Source: Eucommia ulmoides (Eukaryota > Streptophyta > Magnoliopsida > Garryales > Eucommiaceae). Taken from it: 64,000 bases of DNA. The notes below the pieces were generated by a model, which saw nothing but the letters and a program-made list of their open reading frames with translations, ran no database searches and was not told where the DNA came from. How positions within the stretch are numbered: the stretch's first letter is position 1; each line of letters begins with the position of its first letter. Positions 23,070-32,660 of the stretch are shown in pieces. The stretch covers positions 60,715,231 through 60,779,230 of the forward strand of contig CM028329.1 of NCBI GenBank assembly GCA_016647705.1. The letters are read 5' to 3'. Made by a program: the position numbers and the translations under genes.

Positions 23070-23734
23070 GGCCCCCTTTGGTTAGTGTTCCCAACTCAAC
23101 CCAAAAATTCAGAGATTGATTGTTGGGAACGTGTTTGGCAACGCACAAAACTCAACTCAACCCAACCCAAAAAATAGGAATTGATTCTTAAAAACCTAAA
23201 GAAACCAGAAAAAAAAAAAGTTGTTTCTTTTTATGCCCAAAAAACTCAACCCAAAGTTCTCAACTTCCGACTTCATCTGCCGGCCGACCACCACCACCCG
23301 CCGCCGTCGGCCACCGTCCGGCGACCGACCGCCGTCTCTGGCCACCTCCGGCGACCTTCCGCTGTCGGCGGTTACCTCCGGCGACCATCGCCGGCCGCCG
23401 CCTCCGCCGGCCGGCGATCGTCCGCCGTCTCCGGCCACCTCCGGCGACCTTCCACTGCCGCCGCTGGCCACCTCCGTCGGCGGCGGCGGCCGTCTGGCCA
23501 CCTTGCCGCTGCCACCGCCATCTGGCAGCCACCAAACAAAAAAAAAAATTAAAAAAAAAAAAATTAGTTTTAGAATAAAATCGTTACCAAACACATTCTG
23601 TTCTCAGCACAAAACAAAAATTGTCGTTACCAAACGTAATTCTATTCCCAAAATTCTCAACCCAACCCAATTCAACTCAACCCAACCCATTCCAGTTGAG
23701 TTCAAAAAAGTGGGAACACTAACCAAACGCCACC
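23070..23734. mobile_element. Tourist-like MITE with GC-rich core
   Basis: 665 bp, flanked by TAA at 23067-23069 and 23735-23737. Ends are GGCCCCCTTTGGTTAGTGTT and, inverted, GGTGGCGTTTGGTTAGTGTT. Arms carry CAACCCAACCCAA words. The centre (23280-23530) is extremely GC-rich, built on CCGGCGACC/CCACCTCCGGCGACC units. Related copies lie at 44117-45092 and from 63432. The long frames on both strands (Pro/Arg/Gly-rich) come from the triplet-like GC repeat and show no recognisable domain. Confidence 0.75.
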
Positions 23735-23737
23735 TAA

Positions 23738-26133
23738 CATTTTAGCTCATCTTACAGTAATTTTTTTTAAAATTTAAATTTATTGTACTATATAAAAATC
23801 ATTATAATTTTTTCAGAAATAAAAATTCATTGAGGGTAAAAAATTACGAATGAGATTTGTAATTTATTGTCGGAATGAGTGTTTATGTGAATCCTGAGAT
23901 TTAATTCTTCGAATTTAACGTTTGTCTCATTTTTCATACAAATCGCTGTTAAAAAAAAATTAGTATAAAAACATATTAAGTTTAATTGGGTGATGAAACG
24001 AGAAAAATATCCCATTAGAAAATCACACGTTGAACAGAAACCCATTTTTTATTCAAAATTATTAATAATATTTTTAATTTTGCGGGATTAAAATAAATGT
24101 AAAACTTCATAGATCAGATGTGTAATTTAAGAACGAGGACAAAATATATAATTTTCCCAAAATTCAATACTATTTTTTTTTTTTAAAAAGACAGTTCGGT
24201 ACTACAAAACTCTTACTATGTGCGGGGTCTGGGGAAGTCTCGTACCACTTAATTTTGTAATCCAATAAAAAAATATTTCTCTTTTTTTTTTTTTTTTTTT
24301 TTCTACTTAAAATTGGTATATACACCCAAATTCTTAAAAAAATTATTAAAGAAAAATATGTGGGGAAAAGAAAAAAATAGTATGAATTAAATTCTCTTTA
24401 AAGAAAAAAGGGAAAATGGGAGAAAAGAATAGTAATCATTTAGAATGAATGCCCCATTCAAGAAATCAGTGCCATAATGTTGGATAGCGGGAGAATCCAA
24501 TGAAGAGTCAACTCATTTTTCCATGTCATTTTTACATGAGGGAAAATTAAAATGGCAAACCATTGAGGTTTTTTTATAGGTCGGTACATCGGCTGTATTA
24601 ATACAACTCGAAACTTACAATATTGATCTAAAAAAATTGTGATTTTAGACGAATTTGTAATTTTAATAGAATAACTTGCGACTTTTTTGGGTCGACCTTA
24701 TAACTTTTAGGACTGTATCCAATACTGCCAAAATGACAGTTGTATTATAGTCAGCCTCTTTTTTATATATTTATTAATTTTTCTTGCAACGTAAATTTAT
24801 AAATTTATTTATAAAAATATAACTAAAATATAAAATAATAAATAAATAAAATAAATCATAAAATTATTAATTATTATAATAAACGTGCCAAACATATATA
24901 TATAAAATAGAATATATAATAATTAACTTTTACAATTACTTATTGGTGAAGAAAAACAACAAACTACACAAAACCAAATTAAAATTAAGGGATTGTTGGT
25001 GAACAAATTAAAATTTAGCATAGTTCACTATAATAATTTTTTCGGAAGTCTAAAATTACTGTAATACATAAAAGTTATTGTAATTTTTTTACATAGAAAT
25101 TAAAATACCTTTTATGACGTGTATTGATTTTTGGATTTTTAATAATAACTTTGAATTTCTAAAAAAATTACTGTACTGCGTGGATTGTATGAGATAAAAT
25201 TTTAATATTATACTGTTTAACAAAAAAAAAAAAAACCTAAAATTAATTCTCTATACACTAATCTAAAAAGTAAAAGTAATTACCTTTAATGAAATTCAAA
25301 TACTAAGTTGGTCAAAGTGGTTTATTTTGTCTTGTTATTGTTGTTATTTTGTCCTGATTTTGAGATGCTTAACATGTCATTTAATTAGGAATATCTTCTA
25401 ATTCATTTGGGAATTTTAAATAATAAAACATAAAATTGGGGGTACTAAATGTCAATTTTCATGAGAAGTGTCTAATTTACATTTAAGAACCCTAAACTTT
25501 TTATTTTCTTTTTTTGGGGGGAACAAAAACATAAGACTCATTATTTAATCCAAGTGTAATGAATGCATAAATTCTTTATATGTAAATAAACTTAAAACTA
25601 ACAATATAACAAAATAACATTACGTTACGTGAGATCGGTGTCATCTATTTTCATCCACGTGTTAATATGGTTGTTTCATTGAACTTTGGTTTTAATCAAG
25701 ACAAAATTAAATATTCAATATCAAAATGATTCCTGACCGTCACATGTTTCAATGAATAAAAACCTCGAAATTACTATTTATTTCGGTAGGTTTAATAAGA
25801 AATATTTTAATGTTTTCAGTTCTCGTAACCTGGTCAGAATCATATGACGTAACATCGTATTTATAACTAAAATGTAAATAGGGTGAACAATCTAAAAAAT
25901 GTAGGACCAAAATGTAATTTTGTTCTCTAAAAAGAATGAGAAAATCATACTTTTGGTCCCTAAAGTATTGGGTGAGTGTTAAAAAAAAGACCCTAAAATT
26001 TGTCAAATTACACATTTGATCCCTTAAGTTTTACATTTGTTTCAATCCCGCAAAACTGAAATGTTGATAATGATTTTTGGACGAAAAATGGGTTGCGCTC
26101 AGCACATAACTAATTTTTCGTACAAAATCATTA
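23738..26133. other. Gene-free AT-rich intergenic DNA
   Basis: No gene recognised. Holds an eroded interspersed repeat (about 23830-24150 and 25890-26130) marked by a fixed order of words such as AAATTACACATTTGATC, a TTTCAATCC...GCAAAA block and a CATTAACAA block; the same family recurs at about 33000-33440 and 47690-48640. Poly-T runs near 24280. Confidence 0.35.
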
Positions 26134-26138
26134 ACAAT

Positions 26139-26490
26139 TGTTAGATTCTCATCCCACATCGATTACTTAAGAACTTCCAAACCATTATATAAGTCAAAAG
26201 AGTTACTCCACATATTACTGTATGGTTTTAAATTGAAACATCCTAACATGGTATTAAAGGTAATGTTCTGGGAATCTGTCTCTCATTATCTCGTAATTAA
26301 ATCATCCGTATAAGTCGAGGGTTATACACTTTTCATCATTTCCTTGTAGTCAAATCATTCGTACAAACCATGAGTTACGGGTGTTATATTCATGTCTCAC
26401 ATCGATCACTTGAGAGTTCGTAAAGTACTATATAACTCAAAAGAGTTACTCCACTTATTATCATATAGTTTTAGTTGAAGCCTCCTAACA
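26139..26490 (+). mobile_element. TRIM (miniature LTR retrotransposon)
   Basis: Two short LTRs, 26139-26248 (TGTTAGATTC...TCCTAACA) and 26382-26490 (TGTTATATTC...CTCCTAACA), share GTCAAAAGAGTTACTCCAC-like and CACATCGATnACTT blocks. A primer-binding site TGGTATTAAAGG follows the first LTR immediately. The interior is only 133 bp and non-coding. Flanking 5-mers are ACAAT (26134-26138) and ACAAC (26491-26495), a near-perfect target duplication within an older repeat. Confidence 0.8.
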
Positions 26491-27220
26491 ACAACGTTTC
26501 CAATTTTACAGGATTGAAATAAATATAAAACTTGAGAGGGTCAAATATACAATTTGATAAACCTCAGTTAGGGACTAAAAATGTAATATTTCCAAAAAGA
26601 AATGTGATTATAAAAGCTAAGTTGCATTAGTAGTAATAATGAGAGAATAGGGTTTGACTCTTCTGGAAAATACTGCAGGAATTAAATCTTGAATTTGATC
26701 TTGAATGCATTAAGCCGGTGAAGTGATTGGTCGAGATGCGTGTAAATTGGTCCGGACACATCTTATCCTAAACTAAAAAAATCTATATCCATATATATAT
26801 ATAAAAAAAAAAAAAAAATGGAATAGAAAGATAAAGAAAGATCACTATCCAATATTTTTTTTTCAAAATTACCAACAACCGCATGTGGGTTTTAGGCAAA
26901 TTGTCATTTTCAGACAATCAAATGTTAGTTGAATTGAACAACAAAACGGTCACTTTTATCTAATCTTCCAACATCATAATAATCACCACACACTAACCAA
27001 ACCACAAAAAAACAAAACTTGTTTTTTTTTCACACTTTACCTTTCTTTCAATCCAAGCATACAAAGTCATTTTCGTATCTTTTAGTAAAACTCTATTATT
27101 ATATTTTCGTACTAAATTATAGAACTGTATTAAGTAATTATCGTAGTTGAGATTTTACAGGTTGACGTTGAGAAATCTTTTTCGTAAAGCAATAAGGATT
27201 TTTTATTCTATGGTTCCTAA
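26491..27220. other. Intergenic AT-rich DNA
   Basis: The remainder of the old interspersed repeat into which the TRIM inserted (to about 26590), then AT-rich spacer. No gene seen. Confidence 0.3.
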
Positions 27221-28163
27221 GTCCTCGTTTGGTTACTGTTTTTGTTCATTGATTTATGTTCTTACTCCCAAAATTTTGAGATTAATGTACAAAAACGGGT
27301 TTGGTAAATATGTTTCTATTCCCAAAATTTTAGGAGTAATTTGGAATTATTTTATGAATTTCTTAAGAATATGAAGGAACGAAAAAATGTTGATTCTTAT
27401 TCACTCCCACAAAACTATTCTCACTACCACTCCACCACCCACTATACATTTAAAAAAAAAAATATTGCAACGAAACGTGTTTTTTGTTTTTATTCTCATA
27501 AATTAATGAAATAATTTTAAGACAATGATCGTTAGCAAACATGTTTTTATTCCCGGAATACTCCATAAAGGAAACCATCCAAGTTGTGAGTATTGCCTTG
27601 TATGAACAATGACTTTACATGTGAATAGTACTTACGCGTGAAAAGTACGTGATTCCATCGTCATGAATAGTGGAATGCGCTTGAACAGCAAAACGCGTAC
27701 GGTTGAACAGTAAACGCGTTTTCAATTTTTTCATAATACCCATTTTTCCCTTCAGAGAGATTATAAATAGGGAGAGGTTCAGCATAAGTTATTATCCCAA
27801 ATCTTAGAGAGAAAAAATATAAGTTTCTCCTGAAAGATCCTCCCTTGTAGTCATTTTCTAGTTTCTCTTATTTTGTATAAAAGAGATTTGTATTCTCCTA
27901 TTTCAAAAGAGAATTGTCTTTTTCTCTTATTGTTTATAGAGAGAAGTTGTAAAATTCTTGTCAATAGTGAAATACTTCTTTTTTTGTCCGTGGATATTTC
28001 CTTCAAATTAATTTATGATATTTATCACGTAAATATTTTGAGTCAATACCTATTTTTTCTCAATCTTAATTTTTAGCTGCGTGATATTATTTCAACCTAT
28101 CACTCCCTAACACAAGTTTATTGGAAGTAGAAATAAAAAAGCAGAAACACTAACCAAACATCA
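27221..28163. mobile_element. Tourist-like MITE interrupted by a solo LTR
   Basis: Left end GTCCTCGTTTGGTTACTG after TAA (27218-27220); right end around AACACTAACCAAACATCA. The two halves, 27221-27584 and 28118-28163, align with the uninterrupted copy at 38568-38991 (shared TTTATTGG.AGTAGAAA at the junction). The interior is non-coding. Confidence 0.65.
27585..28112 (+). mobile_element. Solo LTR inside a MITE
   Basis: 528 bp, starts TGTGAGTATT and ends CTCCCTAACA, flanked by the perfect 5-bp duplication CAAGT (27580-27584 and 28113-28117). A TATAAATAG box at about 27765 followed by an AT-rich leader gives plus-strand sense. Likely a copia solo LTR (inference from size and TG/CA ends). Confidence 0.78.
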
Positions 28164-28255
28164 GTTTAGTGTTTCCATCCACTAATGTTTGTTCCTGCTC
28201 TCAAAATTTTGAAAATAATGTATAGAAGCATGTTTGGTAAACATGTTTTAATTAA

Positions 28256-28640
28256 AATCAGGACTGTGTTGCACCATTCAAATTGGACTAAAATTATCAT
28301 GTGCCATTGTTTAAATGGCATATGATAGGCACATGACAATTTTCATCAATTTTGTTGACAATATTACACGTTTGTCTTGATTTTGAACAAAATTTGAACG
28401 TTAAGGACAAATAAATAGAGATTGAAATAGTGGAGTACCGATTCAAAATCTACATTGGTACCCGTTATTCAATTTGTATTTTTTTGTCCCTACTATTCTA
28501 ATTTTGTTCAAAATCAGGACAACGTGTAACACCGTCAACAAACTGGACAAAAATATCACGTGCCTTTCATATGCCATTTAAACAAGGGCACGTGACAATT
28601 TTAGTCCATTTGAACGGTGCTACACGTTTGTCCTACTATT
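28256..28640. repeat. Long inverted repeat (fold-back element), arms about 140 bp
   Basis: The left arm 28256-28395 and the reverse complement of the right arm 28500-28640 match over nearly their full length. Shared words include TGTTTAAATGGCATATGA, AGGCAC(A/G)TGA and GATTTTGAACAAAATT. The loop is about 104 bp. No ORF. The structure is that of a fold-back MITE whose transcript would form a long hairpin. Confidence 0.75.
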
Positions 28641-29790
28641 AGAACATTAGTAACAAAAAAAAACACAGATTGAAACGAGAACCAATTCAAAATTTGAGTA
28701 AAACTTTAGAAATTATGAGATTAAAAAAATTTAATAAATAAACTCTTAATTGAATCAGTATACGCAACACAGAAATTTCATAATCAAAAGTAAATCATTT
28801 TCACACGCATTTATATATATATCGAGAGAGAAACAATGTGTTTGTTATTTAAGTATTATTTCTTGATTTTTCGGGAGACATAATATACATTACACGTTGA
28901 ATTCTACGTGTTCGTCCATGTATTTACGGATTAGATATCATTTCAAGGGTATTTTGGGTTTTTAACTCATTTTTTTAAAATTTAAAAATAGTTTTGGATA
29001 GAGTTTCTCAAACCCTATTATATTGTATAAGAAAAAAATGTTGTTTTTGAAAATAATTATTATTGGAAGGAAATGACAAAAATCCACAAAAGAATTATTA
29101 CAAAAATAATTTGTCCGGAGGGTATAATCGTCCAATCGGTGCTATGGGGTCTCAACGTTCAAAAAATTCAAATTCATGGTTCGGTACCGAACCACATTAG
29201 GTTCGGTTATCACTATGGCCCACGAGAGCGTACCTTCGGGTCCCACAAGTCATGGGATTCCAAACAAATAAATAAAAATTAAAAATAAATAAATTCTGCA
29301 TCCAATCATTTACTGCCACTTGTACTTTTTTGCAGAGATAGTAAGAAATCCAATTTATTAGAAATAAATTAAGGATAAAATACCAAAAAATCCACTTAAA
29401 ACACTAAATTTACAAAATGGGCCATAACATTTTTTTATTTTTTTTTGGCACCAAATAATCCTAAACATTATGATTTGACGATTTTACGCTTCCACTACCA
29501 TTCTTTCACAGAGATCCACGATCTCCTCTGTCATACAATCCTCCACTATCCGTATCCAAAGCCAATACCAAAACCCAATCCGAAGCCAAAAACAAACCTC
29601 AGATTCGGCGACTACATGGATAGTCGTTGAATCCAGCTCCTCTGATCAAACCCATGCTGACTCTGACGCCGCATCCTCTCGTCCTGCCTATTTCTGAAGA
29701 TCGTATCCCAATTATGATTCCAATTTCTAAAAGGGGCAATCGGTGGGAGGTTCCCCTATCCCACCCATAATTGGTGAAAATCCTAGAAGT
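28641..29790. other. Intergenic; no gene recognised
   Basis: AT-rich spacer. A Pro/Lys-rich 61-codon frame at 29445-29630 and neighbouring degenerate frames (to about 29790) have no recognisable domain. They may be a worn fragment of captured coding sequence, but nothing supports that beyond slightly higher GC content. Confidence 0.3.
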
Positions 29791-29794
29791 GGAA

Positions 29795-30405
29795 GAAATT
29801 TTAGTTTTAGTCCCGCTTATTTTAAAAAGCCAGAAGCCCTGCACACGCACTTGTACACGCGGCATTACATGTAACAACTTTGTGTGTAAAAGCTTGTTAC
29901 ATGTTACAAATATTACTGTATTTTGTAATATGTAACGATTATTATTTTTTTATTTTTTTATTTTTTTAACATACAACAATTTTGTGTAAAATTTTGTTAG
30001 ATGTAACAAAAATCACATAAAATACATGTAATTAGTTACGGGTAACTACATGTACATAAATACATATAACTAATATTAAACTGATTTTTGTATCCAATAT
30101 TTGTTAAATGACACAAATATTACACATATATATGTAATTGTAACATGTAACTAATATTATATAAGTACATGTAATAAAAAATATACAGATATATGTAAAA
30201 AAAAATAGCAATATGAAATTGTAACTAAAATTCGTTACATGTAACTAATATTCATTATAAAACTGAATTTACTCACTAAGATCTCCCTACAATCCCTGTA
30301 ATGTCCTTACAATCTCTGCAATGCAGGACTAAAATATAAGTGAAATCCAATTTAAGGAATTAAATCAAAATCTAATAACAAAAAATGACTAATTACCGTT
30401 TTTCC
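29795..30405. repeat. ACATGTAAC-rich repeat element, copy 1
   Basis: Rich in the self-complementary words TTACATGTAA and GTTACATGTAAC. In reverse complement it aligns with 36064-36752 along its length, including CTGCATTGCAG/CCGCATTGTAG, GTTACATGTTACAATTACAT and TCACT(T/A)ATATTTTAGTCC blocks. Non-coding. Confidence 0.6.
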
Positions 30406-31230
30406 CTTTCGAAAATCGAAAGTTATTTTCTGAGATGAATTGAAATTAATCCGGCTCCTAAATCGAAAAAACTGAAGCTCCGATGATTCTGCTACACGGA
30501 GACCTCGATTTCCCGTTAAAATCGAGTCAAACACAAAGCTTCTACATCGCTGATGACATAAAAAATGAAGACTCGACGAACACACCGTTCGACGTTGCTG
30601 ACTTAGAGATGATCTTTCTCCAGTATGCATCGTACATGAGCCTCGGCGACATGCTTCCAGCTTCTCTGTCATCGATAATGTCTTCAACATTTCAAATCGG
30701 AAGGACAGTTGATTCCATCAGAGAGATTCATTAGGTTGTAAGAACTTGCTTGTTTACAAATGTAGAAAGAGAAATATTGAGAATTATTAATTTGAATAAA
30801 AAAAAATGGAAATATAAGTTATATTTAATACGAGATCGTGTTGAATATAGCACGACGGTAGGCAGTGTCTCCGAACTCGTCGCTCTAAACAAATGTGTGA
30901 GAGAGAGAAAAAAGGGAAAACTTGGTCTATGTCTAATGGAGTGGAGTTTAAGTTGGATATATTGTATTGTTGTTTTGGTGAGGTAAAATGGGTGGTGATG
31001 CAGTAGGCAACGGCTTGATAGATTTTGAACGGCGGTGGAAGTGAAATATGACACGATCTTGTGTTATATTCAATACGATTTCTTATTGAATATAACACGT
31101 GCGGAGGGGTAAAATCGTCACAAATAGATAAAAGGGTTATTTTGTAACATGTGTTTAAAAAATGTGTATTTGATAGTTTTGTCCCCTTATGAAGACTTTT
31201 TGGTAACCGCCCCATAAATTAAAAACCAAC
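30406..31230. other. Intergenic spacer with short inverted TGTTGAATATA words
   Basis: Contains an 83-codon orphan frame, and, at about 30835-31100, inverted words around GATCGTGTTGAATATA and TATATTCAATACGAT that may be the remains of a fold-back element. No supported gene. Confidence 0.3.
30483..30734 (+). CDS. Short open reading frame of unknown nature (83 codons)
   Basis: ATG at 30483, stop at 30732-30734. The product is mostly polar, acidic in the middle (DDIKNEDSTN), with a hydrophobic LEMIFLQYASYM segment, Met- and Ser-rich near the end. I do not recognise it. There is no clear promoter, and the region is flanked by repeats. A minus-strand frame (30352-30690) overlaps it fully. It may be a fragment of captured or decayed coding sequence rather than a gene. 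Confidence 0.15.
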   Translation: MILLHGDLDFPLKSSQTQSFYIADDIKNEDSTNTPFDVADLEMIFLQYASYMSLGDMLPASLSSIMSSTFQIGRTVDSIREIH

Positions 31231-31234
31231 AAAT

Positions 31235-31381
31235 GTAGCTCAAGTGGCAAGTCTTTAAAGCAGTTGAGAGGTCTATGTAAAGTCAGGGGTTCGAGCTTGC
31301 AGAAAAATATTTGCTGGGAAGGGTAGCCACGATCCCCGAACAAGTTAATCTTTCACCCTATATGGGTAGGAAGATAGTCGT

Positions 31382-31384
<3 letters not shown>
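31235..31384 (+). mobile_element. tRNA-derived SINE
   Basis: Starts with a Pol III A box (GTAGCTCAAGTGGCAAG) and has a B box (GGTTCGAGCTTG) at about 31289, separated by about 55 bp. It runs into the AT microsatellite. The same family as 47192-47346 (minus) and the 5'-truncated copy at 32505-32660. Confidence 0.65.

Positions 31385-31428
<44 letters not shown>
31385..31428. repeat. (TA)n microsatellite
   Basis: About 20 TA dinucleotides directly following the SINE tail. Confidence 0.9.
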
Positions 31429-31431
<3 letters not shown>

Positions 31432-31449
31432 AAATTAAAGAAGGTGTCG

Positions 31450-31720
31450 ACGTGTCAATTGGTAACCCACTTGCACTTTACGCGTGTGACAAGTCCATAT
31501 GATCATCCATGTCTTTTTATTTCAAGAAAACTGCAGCTTACCAATACATTCCAAGTAGTTTAGATTAAACAAAAAATTCTCATTTATCATATTATATGCA
31601 CTGTTTAATATCAAATTCGGAAATTACATTTATGGACGTCACAATTGGTAACTTATTTGCAATTTGCGCGTGACAAATCCAGATGATCATCCACGTCTTT
31701 TTATTTTGGAAAAATGACTT
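31450..31720. repeat. Direct repeat pair of about 75 bp
   Basis: 31457-31530 and 31638-31710 share CAATTGGTAAC, TTGCACTTT/TTGCAATTT, ATGATCATCCA and GTCTTTTTATTT in the same order. Non-coding. Confidence 0.55.
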
Positions 31721-32504
31721 TTTTGGTCTAGAGTCTGTGTTCAATCGGCCTTCACTATTTAGAGGACTGTGGTAGTAGGTCGGTGGATAGTTTGTGGGAG
31801 ACTAACAAGGACTTGGGTTGCAAACTGTAAAAGACGAAGGGGGAGGAAAAATGAAATTGGAGAAAATACACTTTAATCCTTAAAATTTTAAATACTTTAT
31901 ATAAAAAAAAAATATTTAGTTTGTCGAAACAAAATGATGCATGTATCATTGGCTCTAAAGTTACATGCTTCGTATTTGACTTATTTCTGACCAAATTGAT
32001 TAGCACTGTTACCAATTGAGTCAAATTGAATCCAAATTCAATAATGACAGAGTAAATATATCCAACACTCAATTGTGGGGGTCAATTGAATACCGATCCC
32101 ATTTATGAGAGGTCAAAAAAGGCATTTTCCCATTAAAAAAAATATAGGGGTCAATTTTAAAGGGATCATTTAAATTTGGGGTCCAAACCGACTGCTTTGG
32201 TGGCTTTGGACAAGGGCCGGCTTCGGGGTAAAATTATCAATTTTTTATTACTTGAAATATTTTGTTCACATTTTCTATTTTTTAATCTTTTAATTCACAT
32301 CAACTATATATATTCAATCTAGTTAATTTTAACTAGTACTGAATAAAGTATGCGATATAACAGTTAACGTTAACTAAAGTACCAGCAACAACTTTAAAAA
32401 AAAATCTATAAATAAAATAAAAAAACTCTGAAAACCAAAATTATTTGACTTTATAATAATCACAACCCCTAAAATGAATTCTATTTTGATAATTTTTTAT
32501 TTAC
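31721..32504. other. Intergenic AT-rich DNA
   Basis: No gene or clear repeat recognised. A 105-codon minus frame (31755-32072) has no recognisable domain. Confidence 0.3.
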
Positions 32505-32660
32505 ATATTTTTATTTTTTTTTGTATTTCCACGAGTGTCCTCACATATCCATACAAGGTGTGAGACTAATCTCGTTCAGAATGCGTGTCTTCTTCTTCCA
32601 ACAAGTATTTTTTAGCAGGTTCGAATCTTCGACTTTGCAGAGATCCCTCAACTCTACACT
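32505..32660 (-). mobile_element. 5'-truncated tRNA-derived SINE
   Basis: The minus strand carries the B-box region GATTCGAACCTGC and the downstream SINE body ATTCTGAACGAGATTAGTCT, shared with the copy at 47192-47346. The A-box end is lost. Ends in an A-run on the minus strand (T-run 32513-32524). Confidence 0.5.

Noticed and set aside
23070..23734. MITEs with GTTTGGTTAGTG ends as hAT elements
   Set aside because: Their target duplications are 3 bp (TTA, TAA or TGA), not the 8 bp of hAT. Tourist-like (PIF/Harbinger) fits better.
23181..23745. Long Pro/Arg/Gly-rich open frames on both strands as genes
   Set aside because: They arise from the GC-rich repeat core of a MITE, exist in several frames at once, and recur in the other MITE copies.
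29445..29630. Pro/Lys repeat frame (PKPIPKPNPKPK) as a small secreted peptide gene
   Set aside because: No signal peptide and no partner exons; degenerate neighbouring frames suggest decay.
31235..31310. A tRNA gene
   Set aside because: A and B boxes are present, but no cloverleaf or acceptor stem follows; the unit is repeated and ends in a simple repeat, so it is a SINE.
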